A stretch of DNA of 44,351 nt, from contig WRMF01000020.1 in the NCBI GenBank assembly GCA_009777245.1, positions 1-44,351 on the forward strand, written 5' to 3'. This stretch comes from Betaproteobacteria bacterium (GTDB taxonomy: Bacteria > Pseudomonadota > Gammaproteobacteria > Burkholderiales > Rhodocyclaceae). This document shows, in pieces, positions 1-8,534 of this stretch. Under the pieces are notes generated by a model. The model was not told the DNA's origin, did not search any database, and saw only the letters and a list, made by a program, of their open reading frames with translations. Position 1 is the stretch's first letter. Each line of letters starts with the position of its first letter. The translations under genes and the position numbers were made by a program.

Positions 1-331
1 ACGCCTGCAAGAGCAAGGTGCTCTTGCCGATGCCGGGGTCGCCGCCGATTAACGAGACTCCGCCCGCCACCAGTCCGCCGCCCAGGGGACGATCAAGCTC
101 GCCAATGCCGGTGGAAATGCGCTCGATCTCCCGTGTTTCAATCTCCGCCAGATGTTTCAGGGCATTGCCGGTAGCGGTCGGGGCGATTGATTGAAAACGG
201 TTTTTCGCGCCGCTCTCGATCACGCTTTCCGTCATGGAGTTCCACGCGCCGCAGCCCGGACATTGCCCCTGCCATTTGGGCGAGGCCGCGCCGCATTCAT
301 TACAGAGATAAGCAGTTTTTGCCTTGCTCAC
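1..331 (-). CDS. radA: DNA repair protein RadA/Sms, N-terminal part (cut by window edge)
   Basis: The first 110 codons of RadA, a RecA-like ATPase that processes recombination intermediates, read leftwards off the window. A four-cysteine zinc finger (CNEC ... CPGC) lies near residues 10-27, and the Walker A motif GGDPGIGKST is close to the window edge. I chose a GTG start at 331-329, preceded by CGGAGC about 6 bases upstream, because the zinc finger begins just after it. The rest of the protein (KNRFG motif, Lon-like C-terminal domain) is outside. Identification is firm. Confidence 0.95.
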   Translation of the reverse strand, partial: MSKAKTAYLCNECGAASPKWQGQCPGCGAWNSMTESVIESGAKNRFQSIAPTATGNALKHLAEIETREIERISTGIGELDRPLGGGLVAGGVSLIGGDPGIGKSTLLLQA

Positions 332-364
332 AGTTTTGCTCCGTGTAGTTTTTCCGGCTGTTTA

Positions 365-397
365 GAGCGGTTTTGATTTAAGCGCGTACACTTTTTC
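365..397 (+). repeat. MITE-like repeat end, copy 1
   Basis: A 33-base motif (GCGGTTTTGATTTAAGCGCG then TACACTTTTT) that recurs inverted at 1218-1247 and 3429-3460 with a few mismatches. Copies 1 and 2 face each other around an 850-bp block containing the IS481 remnant, so the motif may be the terminus of a non-autonomous element. It sits just upstream of radA. Confidence 0.6.
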
Positions 398-453
398 CCC
401 AAGTTGGAAGTAATCATGGCGCGGTCAGCCATCTCCCCCGCCCCCTCTCCCAT

Positions 454-979
454 TGTACAGATCGTGGACATGGTTTTCGGGTGTACAAAGACATCGTGTA
501 CGCTTTCATCGTGATTTTCCCACACGAACGACACGTTGTCTTGAGTCAGCCTACTTTTGTGCTGTACCGCCACATAAATCCCTTCATCCTTTTCCTCACG
601 AATACCCAGAGTTTCACGGATGAAAGCCTTGCCAATCTTGACGACATTGTTTTTGAAAGAGATTCTCCCGTTGCTATCCACACGTCGGACAAGCATGGAG
701 GCATCGTAAAAAGGACGCCGCGAGCGTTCCAAAAGTCCCGCGTCGCCTTCATCCAGATAGCGTCCAAGCCAACCCGCTGTCGGAGAAATCCCGAAACAAC
801 GACAAAGACCTCGGAAATTCGTTCAGGGCTGTGCGGCAAGTCGCACAAATTCTTTCTTCAGTTCCATCATTGACCTCGTCTGCCAGGACATCTTGCTCAC
901 CATAAGAACAAATGCCCACAGTATAAAATGTGTCAACGATGTCTCCGAACATGTGCCAACCATGTCCCCGGTCTGTACA
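454..979. mobile_element. Decayed IS481-family insertion sequence, internally deleted
   Basis: Inverted ends are visible. The left end from 454 reads TGTACAGATCGTGGACATGG; the complement of the right end reads TGTACAGACCGGGGACATGG. The similarity continues inwards for about 45 bases, to a shared AGACATCGT. The element is only about 526 bp, whereas IS481 elements are usually around 1 kb or more. The bases outside both ends (CTCCCAT / ATGGGAAAGG) are also mutually inverted, suggesting insertion into a palindromic CCCTCTCCC repeat. Confidence 0.75.
546..870 (-). pseudogene. IS481-type transposase remnant
   Basis: Read leftwards from the ATG at 870, the frame begins MMELKKEFVRLAAQP and meets an in-frame TGA where a Gly codon (GGA) would be expected. 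It continues as an HTH segment (GLCRCFGISPTAGWLGRYLD, then RSRRP) typical of IS481 transposase N-termini. It then jumps directly to the C-terminal signature (RRVDSNGRISFKNNVVKIG). The catalytic DDE integrase core is missing. With the stop and the deletion it cannot encode an active transposase. Confidence 0.8.
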
Positions 980-984
980 ATGGG

Positions 985-1250
985 AAAGGGGGCGGGGGAG
1001 AGGGTAGGGGGGTCAAGATTCAGGAAGCGTAAATTTCAATCTGAACGTTGCCCTCTCCCAGTTCCCGATCTACGGCTACGCCGCAAGTAACCCCCCTCTC
1101 CCGCGCCTAATCATGCGTCATTCCCGCTCCCCGCCTTCGCGGGGACAGGCATGCTGGAATGACGGTTGGGCAAGCGGGAGAGGGGACACGCCCATATCCC
1201 TGCCTTTGCTGCGCCGCAAGTGTACTCGCTTAAATCGAAAATGCGCTGGC
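985..1250. repeat. Mosaic palindromic intergenic repeat block 1
   Basis: A patchwork of CCCTCTCCC / GGGAGAGGG palindromes, a CATTCCCGC...CGCCTTCGCGGG module, the module GGTCAAGATTCAGGAAG (1011-1027), and the MITE-like end at 1218-1247. The same modules recur in rearranged order at 3080-3460. No gene is supported here. Confidence 0.7.
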
Positions 1251-1272
1251 GTGAGTCCAGGGCTTGCTGCCC

Positions 1273-2667
1273 CTATAGGCCAATACTTTCCTGGATCAGG
1301 CTGACAAGTTTGGCGTACATGGCGTTGATGCTGCCCAGGTCTTCCTTGAGCTTGGTCACGGTGGCGCTTTGTTCGTTAACCAGCTCGTCGGTTGTTTTGG
1401 TAGCCGTGGTGTTTTTTATGGCGGAATCCTGAATGGCTTTCAGCTTAATCTCGACCTGCTCCGCGAATTTTTTGCTTTCCTCCGCCAGTCTGTGCACTTC
1501 ATTGGAAACCACCGCGAATCCCCTGCCGGCGTCGCCCGCGCGAGCCGCCTCGATCGAGGCGTTGATGCTCAACACATTGGTCTGGAAAGCTATGCCCTGA
1601 ATCGCGGAAATGATTGACTGCGTTTCGGCCACATTCTGCTCGGATTCCTTTGAGAAGTGCAGACTTGACACCTGCGCCTCGGAAATACTGGTAGTCGTGA
1701 CTACCATTGATTCTATTTGCCGGGTCATATCTTCGATGGCCTGCGTAAACTCGGCGATATGCCCGTCAAGCTGCTCTTTCTGGTATTCGCGCTTGGAAAT
1801 ATCCTCTACCGATCCGACCACTCTTACCGGTTTTCCATCCTTGTCGCGCAAGGTATCTCCATCCGCCCTAAGCCAGATGTATTCGCCTGTCTTGCGTTTG
1901 CAACGATAAATTATGTGATACGGAGTGCGCCCGGTTTTATCCAGAAGATGCGCGGAAAACGCCGCCAATGTCTTTTCTTTGTCCTCGGGATGCAGTGTGT
2001 CGCTCCAGCTACGCAAAACATTGGGAAAATCCTGCTCGCCGCTGTAGCCAAGCAACTCCCGAAATTCAGGCGACCACCAAAATTCATTGTTTGCGCCGGT
2101 TGCGTCATGAGGGTCTACTGTCATGTCCCACAAGGCGATATGGATGCTTTTTTGCAACAGAGCCAAACGTACGGCGCTCGTTTCTTTCTCAAGCTCAGCC
2201 TCTTTCTGCGCGGTTATATCTTGCAGCGCGCCCGCGACCCTTAAAGCATAACCCTCGTTATCACGTATTGTTTCGCCGAATGCGTGAAAATATCCATACT
2301 CGCCGTTTTTCTTCAGCAGCCGGTACTGGAGATTGTAGGGCGTTCTGCCGGTGCGATCCAGAAGATGCTGCGAAAAACAATTCAGCGTCCTTGTCTTGTC
2401 ATCCGGGTGCAATTTGTCGCTCCAACTGCTAAGGACATTGGGAAAGTCAGTCTCATTTGAATATCCCAGCATACGCCGTAACTCGTCCGACCATGTGAAA
2501 GCGTTGCCAGGATTGGTCGGATCGCCTTTCACGACCATCATATCCCATAAGCCTATTTGGGACGCTTTTACAACCATTTTGAATTTGGCAAGCTCCAGCT
2601 CGTCCTGCTCGTGCATACGCTTGAAATCAGTATCTTGCGCTACTGGCGGTTCTTTCCTGAAAAACAT
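1273..2667 (-). CDS. Soluble PAS-PAS methyl-accepting chemotaxis-like protein
   Basis: A 464-residue sensor-transducer. Two related PAS domains (roughly residues 30-155 and 165-290) each begin with an LWDM motif and contain a W-S-D-x-L-H-P-(D/E)-D-K segment; both end in the PAC-type V.G...DI. The C-terminal part carries the chemoreceptor signalling tip ([19 protein letters not shown], then [11 protein letters not shown]), which contacts CheA/CheW. No membrane segment or signal peptide is present, so it should sense a cytoplasmic cue such as redox state or a bound cofactor. The signalling hairpin is short and no clear methylation helices are visible. A promoter lies about 90 bases upstream; the gene is monocistronic between repeat blocks. 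The ligand is unknown. Confidence 0.85.
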   Translation of the reverse strand: MFFRKEPPVAQDTDFKRMHEQDELELAKFKMVVKASQIGLWDMMVVKGDPTNPGNAFTWSDELRRMLGYSNETDFPNVLSSWSDKLHPDDKTRTLNCFSQHLLDRTGRTPYNLQYRLLKKNGEYGYFHAFGETIRDNEGYALRVAGALQDITAQKEAELEKETSAVRLALLQKSIHIALWDMTVDPHDATGANNEFWWSPEFRELLGYSGEQDFPNVLRSWSDTLHPEDKEKTLAAFSAHLLDKTGRTPYHIIYRCKRKTGEYIWLRADGDTLRDKDGKPVRVVGSVEDISKREYQKEQLDGHIAEFTQAIEDMTRQIESMVVTTTSISEAQVSSLHFSKESEQNVAETQSIISAIQGIAFQTNVLSINASIEAARAGDAGRGFAVVSNEVHRLAEESKKFAEQVEIKLKAIQDSAIKNTTATKTTDELVNEQSATVTKLKEDLGSINAMYAKLVSLIQESIGL

Positions 2668-2753
2668 GTCAATCCTCCTGATTTCCTAAAGTATGAAACA
2701 TTACGGTAGCAACGCCCGCCACGTCATGGCTGAATCATGGCAGGAACTCCATC

Positions 2754-2781
2754 ATTATACTGTGGATTTTGCGGAATGCAA
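2754..2781 (-). promoter_or_regulatory. Sigma-70 promoter for the PAS-PAS chemoreceptor gene
   Basis: On the minus strand TTGCAT and TATAAT are separated by 16 bases, predicting a start near 2747 and a leader of about 80 bases before the ATG at 2667. Confidence 0.6.
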
Positions 2782-2827
2782 AGTATATTTTTGTATGCTT
2801 GGATGGCTTCGGCTCAAGTGGATAATG

Positions 2828-3460
2828 TTTACCATACCCTCTCCCGGCCTTCGGCCACCCTCTCCCGCGTCTAATCATAAGTCATTCCCGCATGCCTGTC
2901 CCGCGAAGGCGGGGAGCGGGAATCCAGACAAGCCTTTCCGTTCCTCTGGCGTTTCCATATGGGAATACCGCTCCTGTCCTGTTCTGGAAACCTGACGTTG
3001 CTGCCACGCCATACTGGATTCCCGCCTTCGCGGGAATGACGGTTGGGCAAGCGTTAGAGGGCACAAGGCGGATCTAGTATTTCCCCCCTCTCCCATTTAT
3101 GGGAGAGGGGTCGGGGGAGAGGGTCGGGGTCAAGATTCAGGAAGTGTAAATTTCAACCTAAACTTTTGCCCTCTCCCGGCCTTCGGCCACCCTCTCCCGC
3201 AAGCGGGAGAGGGGACACACCATCTTCCCTGCCTTTGCTGCGCCGCGAGTGAGAGAGGGTACCAGGCGAGGCAGGGCTGTCTCCCCTCTCCCACTTCTCG
3301 ACCTACGGCTACGCCGCAAGTAACCACCCTCTCCCGCGTCTAATCATACGCCATTCCCGCATGCCGCTCCCCGCCTTCGCGGGGGCAGGCAAGCGGGAGA
3401 GGGCTAAACGCGCCGACTCTCAGCCTGGAAAAAAGTGTACGCGCTTGAATCGAAACCGCC
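2828..3460. repeat. Mosaic palindromic intergenic repeat block 2
   Basis: Contains several CCCTCTCCC...GGGAGAGGG palindromes, two CATTCCCGC...GCGGGAATG inverted pairs (2882-2925 and 3018-3040), the GGTCAAGATTCAGGAAG module (3128-3144), a CCTGCCTTTGCTGCGCCGC module shared with block 1, and the MITE-like end (3429-3460), which stops about 10 bases before the PBP1a stop codon. No coding sequence is supported. Confidence 0.7.
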
Positions 3461-3470
3461 CAGACAGCAA

Positions 3471-5909
3471 TTACTCGGCTGGTTGCGCCTCGGGCGCGTA
3501 AACAGGCGGAAAGACAGAGACAGGCGGGCTTGCCGGTCTGGGCGCAGACTGTCTGGGCGCGTAGATATTTCTGGGATCAAAGGGAAGCCCATACGGCAGT
3601 ATTTCTTCCGGCTCCGGCTCCGGTTCCGCGATCGGGACATTTTCCGTGTAATACATGTCGCCATGCGCGCCGGTAATGCCCGAAGGTTGGGACGGCATGG
3701 ATTCAGGCACGTCTTTCAGCGCGGTCTGCATGAAGGCAATCCAGATAGGCAGGGCGGCAAACCCTCCGGTTTCCCGGTTGCCGAGCCTTCTGGGCTGGCC
3801 AAAGCCCAACCAGGCGCAGCCGACAACGGTCTTCTGATAGCCGCAGAACCAGGCGTCCAGATAGTCGTTGGTCGTGCCGGTTTTGCCGGCAAGATCGCGG
3901 CGTTTCAACGTGCTTGAGGCGCGCGCCGCCGTGCCGGAAATAGTGACATCGCGCAACATGGAGTTCATCAGGTAGGCGTTTCTCGGATCAAGTACCCGCA
4001 GTTTTTCATCCCCTCCAATCTTGACGGGATTCGCGCGCGCGAGCACGCGGCCTTGCTGGTCGGTTATTTCCTTGACGATGTAGGGAGTGGTGCGATAGCC
4101 GCCGTTGGCAAAGATCGAATAGGCGGTCACCATTTGCCAGGGCGTGACCGAACCCGCGCCTAGCGCCATAGTCAGAAAAGGAGGATGGTTAGCGGCTTCA
4201 AATCCGAACCTGGTGACGTAATCCTGCGCGTAATTCGGGCCGATGGTTTGCAGAACATCTATGGAAACCATGTTTTTGGACTTTGCCAGCGCGGCGCGCA
4301 GCGTCATCTCTCCGTCATATTTGCCGTCATAGTTTTTGGGTTCCCAGTCCCGGCTTCCGGTGACCGAAGCAGGAATGACGATAGGCTCATCCAGAACGAT
4401 ACTGCCGGGAGAAAAGCCTTTTTCCAGCGCGGCTGAGTAGATGAAAGGCTTGAAGCTGGAACCGGGCTGTCGCCAGGCCTGGGTCACATGATTGAATTGG
4501 TTGCGCTTGAAGTCAAAACCGCCGATCAGGGCGCGCACCGTGCCGTCTGTAGGGGAAATCGCGGCAAAGGCAGCCTCGACTTCCGGCAGTTGGGCGATTT
4601 GCCATTCCTTTTCTTCCTGATTCTTGCCGCCTTCCTTGGGTAACAGGCTTAACCGGATGACCGCTCCCGGCCTTATCCTCGCGGCTGGCGGCGCTTTGTC
4701 GGTCAACATGCGGTCGGCGAATTTGAGCGCGGAGCCGGAAAGCACAATGGATTCCCCGCCTTGCATACGCGCTCTCACCCGATCGGCAGATGCTTCAATC
4801 ACGATGGCGGGAATCAGGTTTTCCGCCGTCGGGTATTCGTGCAGGGCGCGGTCAATCGCGCTGCCGAAGCTGTCCTGTTCGCTGTCGGCCTGCGCTTCCC
4901 GCTCAATCTGCGCCAGACTGATAAAACCTTCCACGCCGCGATAGCCTTGCCGCCGGTCGTAGGCCAGCACGCCCTCGCGCAGCGCGAGCCATGCCGCTTC
5001 CTGCTCTTCGCGGGTGATGGTCGTGATGACGTTAAGGCCGCTGTCGTAGACGGCTTCCGGGAAGATTTCAGCGGCGATTTGCCGCGCCATTTCCGCGACA
5101 TGATCGGCGTGAATCATGTAAGCGACGCTCGCGCGCTGAATGACGAGCGGCTGTTCCAGAGCCTCTTTCGCTTCTTCCGGGGTGATGAAGTTCAATGCCT
5201 GCATTCTTCTCAGCACATATCTTTGCCGTACTTTTGACTGGTTTGGATTAAGGATCGGAGTAACCTTGCCGGGCGCTTGCGGCAGTCCGGCCAGCATGGC
5301 GGCTTCCGCCAGCGAGACTTCCGCCAACGGCTTGCCAAAATAGATTTGCGAGGCCGCCTCAAAGCCGAAAGCGCGTTGCCCCAAGTAAATCTGGTTGATG
5401 TACAGCTCGAAAATCTGGTCTTTGCCAAGATTCTGCTCTATCTTCAAGGCAAGGGCTATCTCGTAGATTTTACGACCATACGTTCTGTCCGGGGTGAGAA
5501 AAAAGTTTCGCGCGACCTGCATGGTGATGGTTGACGCGCCCTGGCCTCTGCGTTGAGAGATCAGGTTGGCGTGCATGGCGCGAGCAATCCCTTTGAAGTC
5601 GACGCCGTAATGCTGGTAGAAAGAGGCATCCTCCGCCGCCAGCAACGCCTGCTTCATGACTTCCGGCACATCCTCGATCTTTACCAGGGCGCGACGTTCT
5701 TCGCCAAATTCGCCGATCAGATAACCGTCGCTGCTATAGACGCGAAGCGGGATTTTGGGCCGGTAGTCGGTCAATACCGCCAGATCAGGGAGGTTAGGAT
5801 AGGTGCGGGCGAGAACGAGGGCGGCGACGGAAACCGCGATTACTGCCGTTCCAACCAAGAACAGCAAGGGATAGAAGACGATGCGAAGGACAAGAGCGGA
5901 ACGGGACAT
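3471..5909 (-). CDS. mrcA: Penicillin-binding protein 1A, bifunctional peptidoglycan synthase
   Basis: An 812-residue class A PBP that polymerises glycan strands and cross-links peptides at the outer face of the inner membrane. It has one N-terminal signal-anchor helix (about residues 8-33). The glycosyltransferase-51 domain shows AAEDASFYQHYG (catalytic Glu near residue 93) and GASTITMQVARN. An OB-like insert follows. The transpeptidase domain has SSFK (nucleophile near Ser484), SKN and KTGTTND (near 672). The Pro-rich C-terminus is typical of betaproteobacterial PBP1a. It starts opposite the ycgR-like gene, sharing a 120-bp divergent intergenic region. Family is certain; the choice of the name mrcA over ponA is convention. 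Confidence 0.95.
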   Translation of the reverse strand: MSRSALVLRIVFYPLLFLVGTAVIAVSVAALVLARTYPNLPDLAVLTDYRPKIPLRVYSSDGYLIGEFGEERRALVKIEDVPEVMKQALLAAEDASFYQHYGVDFKGIARAMHANLISQRRGQGASTITMQVARNFFLTPDRTYGRKIYEIALALKIEQNLGKDQIFELYINQIYLGQRAFGFEAASQIYFGKPLAEVSLAEAAMLAGLPQAPGKVTPILNPNQSKVRQRYVLRRMQALNFITPEEAKEALEQPLVIQRASVAYMIHADHVAEMARQIAAEIFPEAVYDSGLNVITTITREEQEAAWLALREGVLAYDRRQGYRGVEGFISLAQIEREAQADSEQDSFGSAIDRALHEYPTAENLIPAIVIEASADRVRARMQGGESIVLSGSALKFADRMLTDKAPPAARIRPGAVIRLSLLPKEGGKNQEEKEWQIAQLPEVEAAFAAISPTDGTVRALIGGFDFKRNQFNHVTQAWRQPGSSFKPFIYSAALEKGFSPGSIVLDEPIVIPASVTGSRDWEPKNYDGKYDGEMTLRAALAKSKNMVSIDVLQTIGPNYAQDYVTRFGFEAANHPPFLTMALGAGSVTPWQMVTAYSIFANGGYRTTPYIVKEITDQQGRVLARANPVKIGGDEKLRVLDPRNAYLMNSMLRDVTISGTAARASSTLKRRDLAGKTGTTNDYLDAWFCGYQKTVVGCAWLGFGQPRRLGNRETGGFAALPIWIAFMQTALKDVPESMPSQPSGITGAHGDMYYTENVPIAEPEPEPEEILPYGLPFDPRNIYAPRQSAPRPASPPVSVFPPVYAPEAQPAE

Positions 5910-6031
5910 AATGGCGCGTCAGGTTGGTAGCAAGCGCGAATTATACGCGCAGACGGGCAAAGGGTATTTATTGCGTTTGAAGTTATCCCTATTTTTGGCA
6001 TTTTGCTTTAAACTCCAAAGAACATTCATTC

Positions 6032-6820
6032 ATGGCGTTTCTCACGATGCAGGAAAATGTTTCCACAAGTATGAATCCCGAAGATACTGATATCTACAGC
6101 CAGTATTTGCTGCATTCCCAGGCGGAAATTGTCTTTGTGCTGCGTGACGCCATGAAAAGGGGGTGTATGCTTACAGCGTACTTCGACGAGGGCGAATCGT
6201 TCGTTCTGACCTCAATCCTTGCAGCCTCCCCGGAAGGTGTCATACTGGATTACGGAGGAGATGCGGAGGTCAATCAACGCGTGTTGCAGGCTCCCAGGCT
6301 GCTGTGTCTTACCAGTGTCGAGCGGGTCAAGGTTCAGTTCGCGCTGAATGGGCTGACTGCGGTTCGGCACGAAAACCGCCCCGCCTTTTTCAGCGTCCTG
6401 CCGGATACGTTGCTGCGCTTGCAACGCCGCGAGTATTTTCGGATCGGGACGCCGATTGCCAATCCGGCCAAATGCAATATCCCAATCCATAATGCGGATG
6501 GTTCCGGCGCGACCCTTCAGATTCCTCTGATTGACATCAGCGCAGGGGGCGTGGGGCTGAGTGTGACGACCGAGCAGGTTATGTTTTTTGAGCCGAACCA
6601 GGTAATGGAAGACTGTATGCTTTCCTTGCACGACGGCACAAAAATTCCTGCGTCGCTGATAGTGCGTAACGCCTTTGAAGTTACGACCCGTTCCGGCCTG
6701 CGCTATACCAGAGTAGGCTGCGAATATCAGGATTTGCATATTTCATCGCTTAACATCATTCAGCGTTATATTACCAGGCTGGAACAGGACAGAAAGATAC
6801 GGCTTGCTGGTATGATATGA
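6032..6820 (+). CDS. ycgR: YcgR-like flagellar brake with PilZ domain
   Basis: The 262-residue protein has a YcgR N-terminal domain followed by a PilZ domain that binds cyclic di-GMP. The RxxxR motif is in RREYFRIGTP (about residues 132-141) and the DxSxxG motif in DISAGGVGL (about 168). When c-di-GMP binds, YcgR proteins act on the flagellar motor to slow swimming, which fits the flagellar genes at 10-12 kb. The start is uncertain: ATG codons at 6032, 6047 and 6071 are all in frame and none has a strong Shine-Dalgarno sequence. The downstream Sel1 gene begins 58 bases after the stop and could be co-transcribed. Confidence 0.8.
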   Translation: MAFLTMQENVSTSMNPEDTDIYSQYLLHSQAEIVFVLRDAMKRGCMLTAYFDEGESFVLTSILAASPEGVILDYGGDAEVNQRVLQAPRLLCLTSVERVKVQFALNGLTAVRHENRPAFFSVLPDTLLRLQRREYFRIGTPIANPAKCNIPIHNADGSGATLQIPLIDISAGGVGLSVTTEQVMFFEPNQVMEDCMLSLHDGTKIPASLIVRNAFEVTTRSGLRYTRVGCEYQDLHISSLNIIQRYITRLEQDRKIRLAGMI

Positions 6821-6878
6821 ATATGCGGCAGGAGCAATCCTGACCATTGATGATGAAGTAATTGAGAGAGGAAATGAG

Positions 6879-8486
6879 ATGCTTCAGCCCGGTCGGGATT
6901 TTGACGCGATCAAATGTTCGGCGGAACAGGGAAACGCGGATGCCCAATGTCGCCTTGGCTGGATGTATGAGGAGGGGCAGGGCGTTGCCCAGAATTATGC
7001 CGAAGCGGTGAAATGGTATCAAAAATCGGCGGAGCGGGGGAATGTGGATGCTCAATGTCGTCTTGGCTGGATGTATGAGAAAGGCCAGGGCGTCGCCCCA
7101 AATTATGCCGAGGCTTTGAAGTGGTACGGCAAGGCGGCCATGCAGGGAGACGCTTTTGCCCAATACGACCTCGGAGTGATGTATGCCAAAGGCCGAGGTG
7201 TTGCCAGAAATGACACCGAGGCAATGAAGTGGTTCATGAAAGCTGCGGAGCAAGGAGACGCAAAAGCCCAATGTTATCTTGGCTGGGCGTATGCGGAAGG
7301 TGAGGGAGTTAGCCGGAATGTTGCAGAGGCCTTCAAGTGGTACCAGAAGTCGGCGGAACAGGGAGACGCAAACGCTCAGTGCAACCTTGGGGTGATGTAT
7401 GCCAGGGGTCTGGGCGTTGCCAGAAATGATGCCGATGCCGCGAAGTGGTATGGCAAAGCGGCGGAACAGGGAAATGCGATTGCCCAGTGCAGCCTTGGCT
7501 GGATGTACGCCGAAGGCAGGGGCGCTGCCAAAAATGATGCGGAAGCTCTTGAACTGTACGGCAAAGCGGCGGAGCAAGGAAATGCGGTAGCGCAATTCAG
7601 CCTTGGAAATATGTATGCCGAAGGCAGGGGCGTTGCCAAAAATGATGCCGAGGCCGTGAAGTGGTATCAGAAGTCGGCGGAGCAGGGAAATGCGAGTGCC
7701 CAGTACAACCTTGGCTGGATGTATGAGGAAGGTCGGGGCGTTGCCAAAAATGATACGGAAGCCGTGAAGTGGTATCAAAAGTCAGCGGAGCAGAAAAAGG
7801 CGCTTGCCCAATACAGGCTTGGGGTGATGTACGCTGAAGGCCGAGGCGTCGCCAAAAGCGATGTCGAGGCCGCAAGGTTGTTTGCAAAGGTTGCGGAGCA
7901 GGGAGACGCGAAAGCCCAGTTCTATCTTGGCTGTATGTATGATGAAGGTCGGGGCGTTGCCAAGAATGATACGGAAGCCGTGAAGTGGTACAGGAAGTCG
8001 GCGGAGCAGGGGAATGCAAATGCTCAATTTCGTCTTGGGGCGATGTACGACGATGGTCGAGGCGTTGTCCAAAGTTATGCCAAGGCTTTGAAGTGGTATC
8101 AGAAGTCGGCGGAACAGGGACATGCGAACGCCCAGTGCAATCTTGGCTGGATGTATGAGGAAGGTCGGGGCGTTGCCAGGAATTACAGGGAAGCTGTGAA
8201 GTGGTATCAGAAGTCGGCGGTGCAGAGGGATGCTGTGGCGCAATTCAATCTTGGCTGTATGTATGAGGAAGGTCGGGGCGTGTCCCGGAATGATACGGAA
8301 GCCGTGCAGTGGTATCAAAGATCGGCGGCGCAGGGAGACGCGGACGCCCAATATAGCCTCGGAGTCATGTATGCCGAAGGGCGGGGCATTGTCAAGGATG
8401 TAGCAGAGGCTGTGAGGTGGTATCAGAAGGCAGCGAAACAGGGAAACAAGGCCGCAGAGGACGCGCTTGCCGCCATGCAAAAATGA
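6879..8486 (+). CDS. Sel1-repeat (TPR-like) protein A
   Basis: A 535-residue protein made almost entirely of 14 tandem 36-residue Sel1 repeats of the type AEAVKWYQKSAEQGNA.AQ..LG.MY. Sel1 solenoids are protein-interaction scaffolds. There is no signal peptide or membrane helix, so a cytoplasmic location is likely; many Sel1 proteins act in signalling or secretion, but nothing here names a partner. The repeats are very alike at DNA level, favouring recombination. The start is set by GAGAGG 9 bases upstream of the ATG. The C-terminus ends DALAAMQK, matching the out-of-frame tail of the next gene. Confidence 0.85.
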   Translation: MLQPGRDFDAIKCSAEQGNADAQCRLGWMYEEGQGVAQNYAEAVKWYQKSAERGNVDAQCRLGWMYEKGQGVAPNYAEALKWYGKAAMQGDAFAQYDLGVMYAKGRGVARNDTEAMKWFMKAAEQGDAKAQCYLGWAYAEGEGVSRNVAEAFKWYQKSAEQGDANAQCNLGVMYARGLGVARNDADAAKWYGKAAEQGNAIAQCSLGWMYAEGRGAAKNDAEALELYGKAAEQGNAVAQFSLGNMYAEGRGVAKNDAEAVKWYQKSAEQGNASAQYNLGWMYEEGRGVAKNDTEAVKWYQKSAEQKKALAQYRLGVMYAEGRGVAKSDVEAARLFAKVAEQGDAKAQFYLGCMYDEGRGVAKNDTEAVKWYRKSAEQGNANAQFRLGAMYDDGRGVVQSYAKALKWYQKSAEQGHANAQCNLGWMYEEGRGVARNYREAVKWYQKSAVQRDAVAQFNLGCMYEEGRGVSRNDTEAVQWYQRSAAQGDADAQYSLGVMYAEGRGIVKDVAEAVRWYQKAAKQGNKAAEDALAAMQK

Positions 8487-8534
8487 ATCGTCCCGCCTTG
8501 GCGGGCATTTGGTCAAATTCGAGAGGATAAGAGA

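Noticed and set aside
328..732. 134-codon leftward frame read as an intact gene
   Set aside because: It is the 3' part of the IS481 transposase remnant; the natural start at 870 is cut off by an in-frame stop and the core domain is deleted.
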